Origin: Agrococcus jejuensis
Lineage (GTDB): Bacteria; Actinomycetota; Actinomycetes; Actinomycetales; Microbacteriaceae
Length of the DNA: 64,000 nt
Direction: 5' to 3'
Assembly (NCBI RefSeq): GCF_900099705.1
Contig: NZ_LT629695.1
Coordinates: 930,001-994,000, forward strand
Positions 34,652 through 43,801 of the stretch are shown piece after piece (the stretch's first letter is position 1; the number at the start of each line of letters is the position of its first letter). The notes under the pieces are model-generated. The model had not been told where the DNA came from. It ran no database searches and worked only from the letters and a program-made list of their open reading frames with translations. The position numbers and the translations under genes were made by a program.

Positions 34652-35386
34652 ATGGAAGGCATGGACCCCGCCCTGCACCGCCACCCCGACATGCCCCGGC
34701 CGGTCGAGTCGACCGCCTCGCGGCTGTCGTGGCTGCGTGCTGCGGTGCTCGGCGCCAACGACGGCATCGTGTCGACGGCCGCCCTGATCGTCGGCGTCGC
34801 CGCGTCGGGCGCATCGGCCGGCGCGATCCTCACGGCGGGCACGGCGGCGCTCGTCGCCGGCGCGCTGTCGATGGGCGTCGGCGAGTACGTGTCGGTGTCG
34901 TCGCAGCGCGACAGCGAGCGCGCGGCGATCCGTCGCGAGCGCCGCTTCCTCGCCTCGAACCCCGTCGGCCAGGAGGCGCAGCTCGCGCACATGTACGAGC
35001 TGCGCGGCCTGACGCCGCGCACGGCGCACCTCGTGGCGAGCGAGCTGTCGGCCGCCGACCCGCTGAAGGCGCACCTCGACATCGAGTACCGCCTCGACGA
35101 GGACGAGTCGCCGAACAACCCGTGGGCCGCCGCTGCGGCATCCGCTGCCGCGTTCTCGGCCGGCGCGCTCGTGCCGTTGCTCGCCGCCATCCTCATGCCG
35201 ACGTCGTGGGCGCCGTGGTCGATCGTGGCGGCCGTGGTCGTGGCGCTGCTCGCGACGGGCTTCACGGCGGCGCGCATCGGCGCGGCCGGCAAGCGCCGCG
35301 CGATGGTGCGCGTGCTCGTGGGTGGCGTGGGCGCCCTCGCGATCACGTACGTCATCGGCACGCTCTTCGGCACGCACGTCGTCTAG
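34652..35386 (+). CDS. VIT1/CCC1-family transporter (iron/manganese type)
   Basis: A 244-residue membrane protein of the VIT family. [26 protein letters not shown] and [21 protein letters not shown] match the conserved TM1-TM2 region with its acidic and Met residues; a cytoplasmic helical stretch (about 75-145) and three further membrane segments follow. Relatives move Fe2+ or Mn2+ out of the cytosol; bacterial substrates are often untested. ATGs at 34652 and 34661 are both possible starts ([11 protein letters not shown]). Confidence 0.88.
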   Translation: MEGMDPALHRHPDMPRPVESTASRLSWLRAAVLGANDGIVSTAALIVGVAASGASAGAILTAGTAALVAGALSMGVGEYVSVSSQRDSERAAIRRERRFLASNPVGQEAQLAHMYELRGLTPRTAHLVASELSAADPLKAHLDIEYRLDEDESPNNPWAAAAASAAAFSAGALVPLLAAILMPTSWAPWSIVAAVVVALLATGFTAARIGAAGKRRAMVRVLVGGVGALAITYVIGTLFGTHVV

Positions 35387-35428
35387 CCGCCCCTGTCGGG
35401 CGTCGGTGGTCGGGCGTAGCGTCTGGCC

Positions 35429-35830
35429 ATGGACACCACCGCATCCGAGGGCGCCGTCGCCCTCGAGGTCAGGATCGAGCTCGTCTTCGTGCCCGTCGCC
35501 GACGTCGACCGCTCCGTCGCCTTCTACGGCGACACCCTCGGCTGGCACGTCGACCACGACTCCACCGTCTCCGAGTCGCTGCGCTTCGTGCAGGTGACGC
35601 CGCCGGGCTCGGCGTGCTCGATCGCGTTCGGCCTCGGCATCAGCGACGACGAGCCGGGCACGATGCGCAACGTGCAGGCGGTGATCCCGGATGCGGATGC
35701 GGCGCTCGCCGACCTGCGCGCCCGCGGCGTCGCCGCCGAGGGCGTCGACGACCTCTCGTGGGGCCGCTTCGTCTCGTTCGCCGACCCCGACGGCAACCGC
35801 TGGGTGCTGCAGCAGCTCCCGCCGCGCTGA
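35429..35830 (+). CDS. VOC-superfamily (glyoxalase/bleomycin-resistance-like) protein
   Basis: A 133-residue single VOC module: ELVFVPVADVDRSVAFYGDTLGWHVDHD at the start and GRFVSFADPDGNRWVLQQLP at the end, the usual beta-alpha-beta-beta-beta borders. The family ranges from glyoxalases to drug-binding proteins, so the function is not known. The ATG lies six bases behind a TAGCGT box (leaderless). Confidence 0.85.
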   Translation: MDTTASEGAVALEVRIELVFVPVADVDRSVAFYGDTLGWHVDHDSTVSESLRFVQVTPPGSACSIAFGLGISDDEPGTMRNVQAVIPDADAALADLRARGVAAEGVDDLSWGRFVSFADPDGNRWVLQQLPPR

Positions 35831-35978
35831 CCAGCGGCGCCACCTGCACCCTCGCGCACCTGCGCGCGATCGCACCGCTTCGAGCCGAGAGGTCGTCGAG
35901 CCCGCCGGGAAGGTCGCGGCGCACCAGGACGCGCGCGCAGCCCCACCCCACCCGCTGCTGCCCCGCACCCACCGACGG

Positions 35979-36096
35979 CGTGGGCGGATGTCGCGGGGTG
36001 TCGAGTTCTGCAGGCGAGCGTGGGGCTCGAGGCCGCCAGGCCTCGAGCCCCGCGCTCGCCTGCAGTGTCTGAGCTGAGGAGCGACATCCGCCCACG
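35979..36096 (-). repeat. Covarying long-hairpin 3'-end element, copy E
   Basis: The outer stem differs from most copies, cgtgggcggatgtcgc / gcgacatccgcccacg, and is perfectly paired. The inner stem is 27 bp (ctgcaggcgagcgtgggg...) with one T.G pair on the plus strand and loop GCCA/TGGC. It lies 148 bp behind the VOC gene and 55 bp before the MBL gene, one of two copies not in sense behind a stop codon. The block gacgcgcgcgcagcccc lies 40-55 bp upstream (35927-35943). Confidence 0.9.
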
Positions 36097-36151
36097 ACGT
36101 CCCCCCGTCAATCGCACGAGCCCGACCAGACCCAGGACTACGCTCCGCACC

Positions 36152-36862
36152 ATGCAGCTAGCCCCAGGCCTCCACCGCATCGGCGACGACCGCGTCGCCT
36201 TCCTGCTCGTCGTCGCCGACGACGGGCTCACCCTCGTCGACGCCGGCCTGCCGGGCCACCGCCGCGACCTGCGGCGTGCGCTGCGCGCGCTCGACCGCAC
36301 CGAGGCCGACGTGCGCGGCGTCGTGCTGACGCACGGCGACCAGGACCACATCGGCTTCGCCGAGGCGCTGCGCGTCGAGCACGGCGTCCCGGTCTACGTG
36401 CACGAGGCCGATGCTGCCCGTACGCGCGGCGACGAGCCCGCTCCGTCGAACCCGATGCCGCCATGGCGGCTCGGGGCAGCGCTCGGCTTCGTGGCGACCA
36501 TGCTCACGAAGGGCATCCGACCTCGACACCTCGGCGAGGTGCGCACCGTGGTCGACGGCGACGTGCTGCCGCTGCCGGGCTCGCCGGTGGTCGTCGGCAT
36601 GCCGGGCCACTCGCCCGGGTCGATCGCGGTGCTGCTGCCCGAGCACCGGGTCGTCGCCGTGGGCGACGCGCTCACGACGCGGCACGTGCTCACGGGCGAC
36701 ACGACGCCGCAGCTCACGCCGTTCACCGACGATCTCGCCGAGGCCGACGCATCCCTCGCTCGGCTCGCGCAGGTCGACGCCGACGTCGTCGTGCCCGGCC
36801 ACGGCACCGTGTGGCGCGGCACGCCGCGCGCGCTCGTCGACGCCATCCGCGCCGCCCGCTGA
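36152..36862 (+). CDS. Metallo-beta-lactamase-fold hydrolase
   Basis: A 236-residue MBL-fold protein: LTLVDAGLPGHRRD, the metal motif THGDQDHIGFAEAL, GMPGHSPGSIAVLLP, VAVGDALT and VVVPGHGTVWRG. In the HxHxDH motif the second His is Asp (HGDQDH), a variant frequent in actinobacterial members of this family, which may alter metal use. The substrate cannot be told. The ATG at 36152 follows a TACGCT box by seven bases (leaderless). Confidence 0.88.
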   Translation: MQLAPGLHRIGDDRVAFLLVVADDGLTLVDAGLPGHRRDLRRALRALDRTEADVRGVVLTHGDQDHIGFAEALRVEHGVPVYVHEADAARTRGDEPAPSNPMPPWRLGAALGFVATMLTKGIRPRHLGEVRTVVDGDVLPLPGSPVVVGMPGHSPGSIAVLLPEHRVVAVGDALTTRHVLTGDTTPQLTPFTDDLAEADASLARLAQVDADVVVPGHGTVWRGTPRALVDAIRAAR

Positions 36863-36886
36863 CCGCGGCCGACGAGGGCCGCCGAC

Positions 36887-38296
36887 TCAGTCGAGCGTGT
36901 CGAGGATGTCCCTGAGCACGTCGATCGTCGTGAGCGGGCTGATGATCGCGAAGCGCAGCACGGGCTCGCCGGCGTGCGACGACGGCACGCAGAACGCGCG
37001 CTGCTCGTCGAGCAGCCGATCCGACCACCGCTGGTAGTCGGCGAGCGTCCATCCCTCGCGGCGGAACACGACGACCGACAGCTGCGGCGGGCGCACGAGC
37101 GACAGGTGCGGGCGCTGCTCGATGTCGTCGGCGATCGCGGCGGCGGCGTCGATGCCGTGGCGGATGGTCGCGCGGTACTGCTCGGTGCCGTGCGTCGCGA
37201 GCGAGAACCACAGCGGCAGGCCGCGCGAGCGGCGCGTGAGCTGCACGGCGAGGTCGGAGGGGTTCCAGTCGGCCGACTCGGTGAGGGTGTCGAGGTACTC
37301 GGCGTGCTGCGTGTGCGCGAGGCGCGCGCCGGCGGGGTCGCGGTAGAGCAGCGCGCACGCGTCGAAGGGTGCGAAGAGCCACTTGTGCGGGTCGACGACG
37401 AGGGAGTCGGCGAGCTCGACGCCTGCGAACGCGGGCCGCAGCTCGTCGACGAGCATGGCGGCGAGGCCGTAGGCGCCGTCGACGTGCAGCCACACGCCGC
37501 GGTCCTTCGCGGCGCGTGCGATGCCGGCGATGTCGTCGACGATCCCGAAGTTCGTCGTGCCGGCGGTGGCGACGACGGCGAACACGCCGGGGTGCGCGTC
37601 GAGCGCCGCCGCGACGGCGTCGCCGTGCAGTCGGCCGTCGGCGCCGGTGGGCACGCCGACGACGTCGACGTCCATGACGGAGGCCGCGGAGGCGATCGAC
37701 GAGTGCGCCTCTGCGCTGCACACCACCGCGAGGCGCACGGGTGCGGCGTCGTCCATCGCGCCGCGGTGGCGACGGTACGCGTCGCGCGCGGCGACGAGCG
37801 CCGAGAGGTTGCCGATCGTGCCGCCCTGCACGAACGCGCCACCGGCGCCCTCCGGCAGGCCGAACTCGCCGGCGAGCCAATGCAGCACCTCGTTCTCGGC
37901 GTGCACGGCGCCCGCGCCCTCCATCCACGATCCGCCGTAGATCGCGGATGCGGAGACGACGAGGTCGAACGCGATCGCCGCCTTGCTCGGCGCCGACGGG
38001 ATGAACGACACGTAGCCGGGGTGGTCGGTCGAGAGGCACGCGGGGGCGAGCACGTCGGCGAACAGCGCGGTCGCGCGCTCGGCGCCGATGCCGTCGGCCG
38101 TGATCGCGGCCCCGGCCTGGGCGGCGAGCTCGTCGGGCGGCAGCGCCCGATCGAGCGGCACCCGCTCGTACAGGGCGCGGTCGCGCGCATAGCGCAGGAC
38201 GCGGTCGACGACCTCGCGCGTGCCGTCGGAGATCTCGTGCATGGCGTCGGGTCGCAGCGTCGCGTCCCCTGAGGTGTCTGCGTGCATCCCCACCAT
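36887..38296 (-). CDS. PLP-dependent group II decarboxylase (aromatic-amino-acid decarboxylase-like)
   Basis: A 469-residue enzyme of the pyridoxal-dependent decarboxylase family (PF00282). The PLP lysine is in VVDPHKWLFAPFD (near residue 300), and WLHVDGAYGLAAMLVDELR holds the Asp that pairs with the pyridine nitrogen. Also visible are QGGTIGNLSALVAARD and AGTTNFGIVDDI. Relatives decarboxylate aromatic amino acids, glutamate or 2,4-diaminobutyrate; the substrate is not certain here. ATGs at 38296 and 38287 are both possible. No partner gene for amine metabolism is adjacent. Confidence 0.9.
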   Translation of the reverse strand: MVGMHADTSGDATLRPDAMHEISDGTREVVDRVLRYARDRALYERVPLDRALPPDELAAQAGAAITADGIGAERATALFADVLAPACLSTDHPGYVSFIPSAPSKAAIAFDLVVSASAIYGGSWMEGAGAVHAENEVLHWLAGEFGLPEGAGGAFVQGGTIGNLSALVAARDAYRRHRGAMDDAAPVRLAVVCSAEAHSSIASAASVMDVDVVGVPTGADGRLHGDAVAAALDAHPGVFAVVATAGTTNFGIVDDIAGIARAAKDRGVWLHVDGAYGLAAMLVDELRPAFAGVELADSLVVDPHKWLFAPFDACALLYRDPAGARLAHTQHAEYLDTLTESADWNPSDLAVQLTRRSRGLPLWFSLATHGTEQYRATIRHGIDAAAAIADDIEQRPHLSLVRPPQLSVVVFRREGWTLADYQRWSDRLLDEQRAFCVPSSHAGEPVLRFAIISPLTTIDVLRDILDTLD

Positions 38297-38346
38297 GGTG
38301 GCGTACCCGTGTGGCGAGCGGCAGCCCCGCCTGGCACGCTGGGGGG

Positions 38347-38532
38347 ATGCAGCAGCAGCGCGACCCGTGGGACGAGCACGAGCGCGACCGCATCCCGCCC
38401 GAGCTCGACCCGGCGTTCTCGGAGTTCGACGACGACCGCCCGTCGCGCACGATGGCGAACCGGCTGCGCCCCGTCATCTGGATCGCGGCGCTCGCGGCGC
38501 TCGTGGCGATGACGTTCACGTTCGTGCTCTGA
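38347..38532 (+). CDS. Small single-pass membrane protein of unknown function
   Basis: A 61-residue protein with a charged N-terminus (DPWDEHERDRIPPELDPAF) and one C-terminal membrane span (PVIWIAALAALVAMTFTFVL). Such tail-anchored small proteins are common in Microbacteriaceae; no function is known. A leaderless or near-leaderless start is likely. It is divergent from the decarboxylase gene. Confidence 0.65.
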   Translation: MQQQRDPWDEHERDRIPPELDPAFSEFDDDRPSRTMANRLRPVIWIAALAALVAMTFTFVL

Positions 38533-38620
38533 CGCATCCGGGCTCGCGGGCGCATCCACACGTGCGGCGCGAGCGGAACCCCCTGCCGCATCCGTGCCGC
38601 CGCCCGTAGCGTCGGGCCGC

Positions 38621-39715
38621 ATGACCCTGACTCGCAGGACCATGCTCACGGGGATGCTCGGCGCCGGCCTCGGCCTCACGGCCTGCGCGCCGACCGATCC
38701 GACCGTCCACGCCTCCGGCGACGAGGAGGCCGACGCCGTCGCGACGACGCCCGCGGCCACGCCGCCCGCGTTCCCCACCGTCGACCGCACGATCGCGACG
38801 GGCCTCGCGGTGCCGTGGTCGCTCGCGTTCCTCGCCGACGGCGCCGCGCTCGTCTCCGAGCGCGCCACGGGCCGCGTGCTGCGCGTCGACGGCTCGGGCG
38901 GCGTCGACGAGGTGGGCGTCGTGCCGGGCGTCGCACCGCAGGGCGAGGGCGGCCTGCTGGGGCTCGCGCTGTCGCCCGACGAGTCGGCGCTCTACGCCTA
39001 CCTGTCGAGCGAGGCCGACAATCGGCTCGTGCGCATGCCGTTCCACGGCGGCCTCGGCACGCCCGAGGTGCTCGTCGAGGGCATCGCGCTCGCTCGCAAC
39101 CACCAGGGCGGCCGGCTGCGCTTCGGTCCGGACGGCATGCTCTACGTCACCGTCGGCGACGCCGCCGACGGCTCGCGCTCGCAGGATCCGAACGACCTTG
39201 CAGGCAAGATCCTGCGTCTGGATGCGGATGGGCAGGCCGCCGAGGGCAATCCGTTCGGCACGCGCGTGTGGTCGCTGGGGCACCGCAACCCGCAGGGGCT
39301 CGCATGGGACGGCGACCGCATGTGGGCCGCCGAGTTCGGGCAGGACACCGCCGACGAGCTCAACCGCATCGAACCGGGCGGCAACTACGGCTGGCCGGCC
39401 GTCGAGGGCGCGGGCGGCGACCCCGCCTACGTCGACCCGATCGTGACGTGGCCGACGTCGGAGTGCTCGCCCTCGGGGCTCGAGATCGACCGCGGCGTCG
39501 CCTACCTGTGCGCGCTGCGCGGCCAGGGCCTGTGGGTCATCCCCCTCGCGGGCGACGGCGCCGGCACGCCGCAGAAGGCGTTCGACCGCGAGCTCGGCCG
39601 CCTGCGCTGCGTCGCGCTCGCGCCCGACGGGTCGCTGTGGGTCACGACGAGCAATCGCGACGCGAACGGCACGCCCGGCACCGACGACGACCGCATCCTG
39701 CGCGTCGCGATCTGA
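38621..39715 (+). CDS. Glucose/sorbosone dehydrogenase-family (aldose sugar dehydrogenase-like) lipoprotein
   Basis: A 364-residue secreted protein. The start MTLTRRTMLTGMLGAGLGL carries a Tat-like RR and ends in a lipobox (LTAC). The six-bladed GSDH/PQQ propeller follows: ATGLAVPWSLAFLADGAALVSER, EGGLLGLALSPD, LRFGPDGMLYVTVGDA, GHRNPQGLAWDG, ELNRIEPGGNYGWP. Family members oxidise aldoses with PQQ or act without cofactor. The ATG is eight bases behind a TAGCGT box. Confidence 0.88.
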   Translation: MTLTRRTMLTGMLGAGLGLTACAPTDPTVHASGDEEADAVATTPAATPPAFPTVDRTIATGLAVPWSLAFLADGAALVSERATGRVLRVDGSGGVDEVGVVPGVAPQGEGGLLGLALSPDESALYAYLSSEADNRLVRMPFHGGLGTPEVLVEGIALARNHQGGRLRFGPDGMLYVTVGDAADGSRSQDPNDLAGKILRLDADGQAAEGNPFGTRVWSLGHRNPQGLAWDGDRMWAAEFGQDTADELNRIEPGGNYGWPAVEGAGGDPAYVDPIVTWPTSECSPSGLEIDRGVAYLCALRGQGLWVIPLAGDGAGTPQKAFDRELGRLRCVALAPDGSLWVTTSNRDANGTPGTDDDRILRVAI

Positions 39716-39728
39716 GCGGTCGGGCCGC

Positions 39729-40415
39729 TCAGGAGCCGGTGGCCGTGTACCGGTGCTCGGGCCGGCCCGCCGAGCCGTAGCGCGGCTCGACGCGAGCGAC
39801 GCCCAGCTCGACGAGGCGCTCGAGGTAGCGGCGCGCGCTCACGCGCGACATGCCGATGCGCTCGGCGACCTCGGCCGCCGACGCATCCGACCCCGCCTCG
39901 GCGAGCGCCGCCTCGACGGTCTGCAGGGTGCGGTCGTTGACGCCCTTGCGCACGAGGCGCGGCCCCGCCGACGAGCTGCCGAGCACGGCGTCGATGCCGG
40001 CCTGGTCGAGCGTGGATGCCGCGAGCGCGCGCTCCTGCACGACGGCGCGGTGCACGTCGTCGAGCCGTTGGTGCAGCGTCTGCATGTCGAACGGCTTCAC
40101 GAGGTAGTGGCGCACGCCCTGCGTGCGCGCGAGGCGCACGGTCTCGAGGTCGCGCGCCGCCGTGACGGCGACGACCTCGACGCGGCTGCCGCGCGACCGC
40201 AGCCGGCGCAGCACCGTCAGGCCGGAGATGTCGGGCAGGTGCACGTCGAGCAGCACGACGTCGGGCGCGAGCGTCTCGACGGCGTCGAGCGCCTGCTCGC
40301 CCGTCGGCGCCACGGCGACGACCTGGAATCCCGGATGCCGTTCGACGAAGCCGCGTGTCACGATCGCGACCTGCGGCTCGTCCTCGACGACGAGCGCGCG
40401 CAGCACGATGCTCAT
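39729..40415 (-). CDS. Response regulator, DcuR/CitB family
   Basis: A 228-residue regulator. In the receiver domain (1-125), EDEP forms the acidic pocket, the phospho-acceptor Asp57 is in VVLLDVHLPDISGL, and Lys is in YLVKPFD. A C-terminal helix-turn-helix (EVAERIGMSRVSARRYLERLVELGVARV) is typical of CitB/DcuR rather than NarL-type regulators. The ATG overlaps the kinase stop (ATGA). Such systems sense C4-dicarboxylates or citrate; the tripartite transporter genes next door are the likely target. Confidence 0.92.
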   Translation of the reverse strand: MSIVLRALVVEDEPQVAIVTRGFVERHPGFQVVAVAPTGEQALDAVETLAPDVVLLDVHLPDISGLTVLRRLRSRGSRVEVVAVTAARDLETVRLARTQGVRHYLVKPFDMQTLHQRLDDVHRAVVQERALAASTLDQAGIDAVLGSSSAGPRLVRKGVNDRTLQTVEAALAEAGSDASAAEVAERIGMSRVSARRYLERLVELGVARVEPRYGSAGRPEHRYTATGS

Positions 40416-42046
40416 GGCCGCACCCGCGCATCCGCTCGCGCATGCACCGGCAGCGTGACCGTCAGGCGTGCGCCGCCGAGGTCGGCGTCGTCGACCCGCA
40501 CGTCGCCGCCGAGCCGGGCGACGACGCGCCGCACGAGCGTGAGGCCGTAGCCGCGCGCACGGCCCTCGCCCTTCGACGAGTGGCCGAGCTCGAAGATCGC
40601 GGCGCGCTCGGCGACCGGCACGCCCGGCCCGTCGTCCTCGACGACGATGCGGCCCATGGCGTCCGCGCCCGTGCAACTCGACAGCGTGACGCGCACGCGC
40701 CCCTGCATGCCGGCGGCGTCGAGCGCGTTGTCGACGAGGTTGCCGACGATCGTCACGAGGTCGGCGCCGTCGGCGGCGAACGGCGCGGCGAGCCCCGACG
40801 CGTCGACCGTGAGCCGCACGCCCAGCTCGCGCGCGCGGGCGCGCTTCGCGAGCACGAGCGCCGCGAGCTCGAGGTCGTGGATGCCCGACTCCTCGACGCC
40901 GCTGATCGCGCCGCCGTCGCCCTCGCGCCGCACCATCGCGAGCGCCGCATCCGACTCCCCCAGCTCGATGAGGCCGCCGATGGTGTGCAGCGTGTTCGCG
41001 AACTCGTGCCGCTGCGCCCGCAGCCCCTCGGCCGCCGACTGCGCACCCGCGAGCGCGCGCAGCGCCTCGTCGGTCTCGGTGCGGTCGACGAGGATGACGA
41101 CGCTGCCGACCGTGCGGTCGTGCACGACGACGGGATCGGCGTGCGCGACGAGCACGCGCTCGCCCGCGAGCACGAGGCGCTGGCCGTCGTCGGCGAGCAG
41201 CCCGGCGAGGTCGGCGTCGAGCACGCCGTCGAGCGGCTCGCCCACGGCGTCGTCGACCTCGACGTCGAGCAGGCGGGCGGCGGCATCGTTGCACAGCACG
41301 ATCCGGCCGTCGTCGCCGACGACGACGATGCCCTCGCGGATGCCGTGCAGCGTCGCGTCGCGCGTCTCGAGCATCGCCTTGATCTCGTCGGGCTCGACGC
41401 CGTGGATGCGGCGCCGCACGACGCTGGCGGCCCACGTCGCCAGCAGCACGCCCACGATCGCCGCGATGACGAGCCACACCGCGAGCGTGCGCATGGAGCC
41501 GAGCAGGTCGGCCTGCAGCTCGGACTCGAGCGTGCCGACCGACACCTGGCCGATGACCTCGCCGTCGGGGCCGAAGATCGGCACCTTCACGCGCCACGAC
41601 TGGCCGAGGGTGCCCGTCTCGGTGCCGATCCACACGTCGCCGGTCTGCGCAGCCGTCGGCGGCGTCGACGCCGGCTCTCCGATGAGCTCGGGATTCGGAT
41701 GCGAGTAGCGGATGCCGTCGACGTTCGTCACGACGACGTACGTGACGTCGGACGACGTGCGGATGAGCTCGGCGATCGGCTGGATGGTCGCCGACGGATC
41801 GGGATCGTCGAACGCGTCGAGCACCGTCGGCAGCTGCGCGACCGAGAAGGCGACGCCGATCATGCGGTCCTTGTAGGCCTCGCGGATCTGCGCTTCCTGG
41901 ATGACCACGGCGCCGCCGGTCGCGCCGAGCATGACGACGAGCATGATGGCCGACTGCAGCAGCACGAGCTGGCGTCGCAGCGGCATGGCGCGCAGCAGCG
42001 CGAACGGCCGCGCGAGGCGGCCCCGCAGCGCCATCGCTCGAGCCAT
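40412..42046 (-). CDS. Sensor histidine kinase, DcuS/CitA family
   Basis: A 544-residue membrane kinase. TM1 is near residues 26-48, followed by an extracytoplasmic PAS-like sensor (about 50-185, with DVTYVVVTNVDGIRYSHPNPELIG and WRVKVPIFGPDGEVIGQVSVG typical of CitA/DcuS), TM2 near 188-212, and a cytoplasmic PAS domain. The H-box RHEFANTLHTIGGLIELG and an ATPase domain with DNALDA and YGLTLVRRVVARLGG follow. I chose the ATG at 42046 because a TACCAT box lies six bases upstream (leaderless); the frame extends to 42226 without support. Predicted ligand: citrate or another tricarboxylate. Confidence 0.92.
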   Translation of the reverse strand: MARAMALRGRLARPFALLRAMPLRRQLVLLQSAIMLVVMLGATGGAVVIQEAQIREAYKDRMIGVAFSVAQLPTVLDAFDDPDPSATIQPIAELIRTSSDVTYVVVTNVDGIRYSHPNPELIGEPASTPPTAAQTGDVWIGTETGTLGQSWRVKVPIFGPDGEVIGQVSVGTLESELQADLLGSMRTLAVWLVIAAIVGVLLATWAASVVRRRIHGVEPDEIKAMLETRDATLHGIREGIVVVGDDGRIVLCNDAAARLLDVEVDDAVGEPLDGVLDADLAGLLADDGQRLVLAGERVLVAHADPVVVHDRTVGSVVILVDRTETDEALRALAGAQSAAEGLRAQRHEFANTLHTIGGLIELGESDAALAMVRREGDGGAISGVEESGIHDLELAALVLAKRARARELGVRLTVDASGLAAPFAADGADLVTIVGNLVDNALDAAGMQGRVRVTLSSCTGADAMGRIVVEDDGPGVPVAERAAIFELGHSSKGEGRARGYGLTLVRRVVARLGGDVRVDDADLGGARLTVTLPVHARADARVRP

Positions 42047-42095
42047 GAGCAGATGGTAGGCCCGAATCGGCCCCGCGACGCATTCGGCCGAGGAC

Positions 42096-42121
42096 CGAAA
42101 CGACCGAAACGACGCGTTTCG
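42096..42121. promoter_or_regulatory. Repeat site between the kinase and tctC, candidate response-regulator target
   Basis: Two direct copies of CGAAACGAC (42096-42104, 42105-42113) are followed by GCGTTTCG, so the second copy also forms a perfect palindrome CGAAACG-ACG-CGTTTCG. It lies 98 bp before tctC and 50 bp behind the kinase start, in the divergent promoter region. Binding by the adjacent regulator is inference. Confidence 0.55.
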
Positions 42122-42218
42122 CACGCAACGCGCTGCCGCCGCATCCGCGTCCCTATGGTCTCCCCAGATCGCGACCCGGCACGGCGCCGGGCGCTCGACG
42201 ATGAGAGGCGATCGACAC

Positions 42219-43250
42219 ATGACCAACGACGCTCACCCCCTGCGGCTGCGCCGCACCCTGCTGATCGGTGCCGCGGGTCTCACGGCCTTCGCGCTCGCCG
42301 CGTGCTCCTCGGGCGGCACCGGCGGCGGCGACGCCGACGCGGCACCCGGCGAGATCTCGACGCTCGGCGTCATCGCACCCGCCGACCCCGGCGGCGGCTG
42401 GGACCAGACGGCCCGCGCCGTCTCGGCAGCGCTCACGGGCGACGACCTCGTCGGCTCCGCCCCCGTCACGAACATCGGCGGCGCCGGCGGCACCGTCGGC
42501 CTCGCGAGCCTCGCGACCGAGACCGAGTACACGACCGTCATGGTCACGGGCTCCGTCATGGTCGGCGCCGTCGAGACCAACGCCTCGCAGAACCGCATCG
42601 AGGACATGACGCCCATCGCGCGCCTCACCGAGGAGCCCCTCGTCATCGTCGTGCCCGCGGACAGCGAGTTCGAGTCGGTGCAGGACGTCGTCGACGCCAT
42701 CGTCGAGGACGGCCCCCAGGTCACCGTCACGGGCGGCTCGGCAGGCGGCATCGACCACATCCTCGCCGGCCAGCTGCTCATCGAGGGCGGCGTCGACCCC
42801 GCCGACGTGCCCACGTCGCTCAACTACATCGCCAACTCCGGCGGCGGCGAGGCGCTCACGATGCTGCTCGGCGGCACCGCCATGGTCGGCATCTCGGGCG
42901 TCGGCGAGTTCGCCCCGTCCGTCGAGTCCGGCGACCTGCGGGCCCTCGCCGTCTCGTCTGCCGAGCCGTCGATCCTCCTGCCCGACGCGCCCACGCTGCA
43001 GGACGAGGGCATCGACCTCGCCATCACCAACTGGCGCGGTCTCATCGCCCCCGGCGGCATCAGCGCCGAGGAGCAGCAGGCGCTCGTCGACCTCATCACC
43101 GAGATGCACGACGCCGGCTCGTGGGCCGAGTCCGTCGACACGAACGGCTGGACGGACGCGTTCATCACGGGCGACGAGTTCAGCACCTTCCTCGACGAGG
43201 ACATCACGCTGACGCAGGAGACCCTGCGCACGATCGGCCTGACCTCGTGA
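42219..43250 (+). CDS. tctC: Tripartite tricarboxylate transporter substrate-binding lipoprotein
   Basis: A 343-residue extracytoplasmic receptor of the TctC/Bug family. The lipobox is ALAAC (Cys near residue 28), then a Gly-rich linker. Family features include IAPADPGGGWDQTARAVSAAL, VTNIGGAGGTVGLASL and WRGLIAPGGISAEEQQALV. It captures a carboxylate for the TctBA membrane complex. The ATG at 42219 begins MTNDAHPLRLRR. tctB overlaps its stop (GTGA). A strong hairpin lies six bases behind the stop codon. Confidence 0.92.
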   Translation: MTNDAHPLRLRRTLLIGAAGLTAFALAACSSGGTGGGDADAAPGEISTLGVIAPADPGGGWDQTARAVSAALTGDDLVGSAPVTNIGGAGGTVGLASLATETEYTTVMVTGSVMVGAVETNASQNRIEDMTPIARLTEEPLVIVVPADSEFESVQDVVDAIVEDGPQVTVTGGSAGGIDHILAGQLLIEGGVDPADVPTSLNYIANSGGGEALTMLLGGTAMVGISGVGEFAPSVESGDLRALAVSSAEPSILLPDAPTLQDEGIDLAITNWRGLIAPGGISAEEQQALVDLITEMHDAGSWAESVDTNGWTDAFITGDEFSTFLDEDITLTQETLRTIGLTS

Positions 43251-43801
43251 CCGTCGAGGCCGGCGCACCCGTCGAGGGTGCGCCGGCCTCGCCCCGCGTG
43301 CACCCTCGAGCGCACCGGGTCGAGGCCATGGTCGTCGTGGGCGTCGTCATCGCGCTCGCGATCGCGACGCTCGTGCTCACGACGCAGATCCCGCAGGGCG
43401 GGCAGGCGACGACGCTCAGCGCCCGCGTCATCCCCTACGTCGTCGGCGGGCTGCTGCTCGTCGCCGGCATCGGCGTGCTCGTCGGCCAGCTGCGCGGCCG
43501 CTTCGGCGAGGCCGAGGAAGGCGAGGACGTCGACCTCGAGCACGGCACGTCGTGGGTCACCACCGGCGTCGTCGCGCTCGCGTTCCTGTCGCTCGTGCTC
43601 ACCATCCCGCACCTCGGGTGGCCGCTCGCCGTCACCGTGCTCTTCGGCGCCTCCGCCATCGCGCTCGGCGCCAAGAAGTGGTGGATCGCCGTGCTCGTCG
43701 GCCTCGGCCTCGGCGTCGTGACCCAGCTGCTGTTCGGCAGCCTCCTCGGACTCTCGCTGCCCGCCACGGGCACCCTCACCGGCTGGATCCCCCTTGGATA
43801 G
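43247..43801 (+). CDS. tctB: Tripartite tricarboxylate transporter small membrane subunit
   Basis: A 184-residue membrane protein with about four spans ([59 protein letters not shown], and a long C-terminal pair), as for TctB. The GTG start overlaps the tctC stop. Residues 2-16 ([15 protein letters not shown]) are encoded by a perfect 15 bp inverted repeat, which may limit translation of this and the next gene. Confidence 0.88.
   Translation: MTVEAGAPVEGAPASPRVHPRAHRVEAMVVVGVVIALAIATLVLTTQIPQGGQATTLSARVIPYVVGGLLLVAGIGVLVGQLRGRFGEAEEGEDVDLEHGTSWVTTGVVALAFLSLVLTIPHLGWPLAVTVLFGASAIALGAKKWWIAVLVGLGLGVVTQLLFGSLLGLSLPATGTLTGWIPLG
43256..43290 (+). promoter_or_regulatory. Strong hairpin at the tctC-tctB junction
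   Basis: GAGGCCGGCGCACCC, loop GTCGA, then GGGTGCGCCGGCCTC: a perfect 15 bp GC stem starting six bases behind the tctC stop and lying inside the first codons of tctB. By analogy with other transporter operons it may stabilise or end the tctC message, giving more binding protein than membrane subunits. Confidence 0.75.

Noticed and set aside
32263..35373. Long minus-strand frame extending sucD upstream to a 1036-codon protein
   Set aside because: Upstream of the SucD ATG the frame runs through sucC and the VIT gene in a shadow frame. The family length is about 300 residues.
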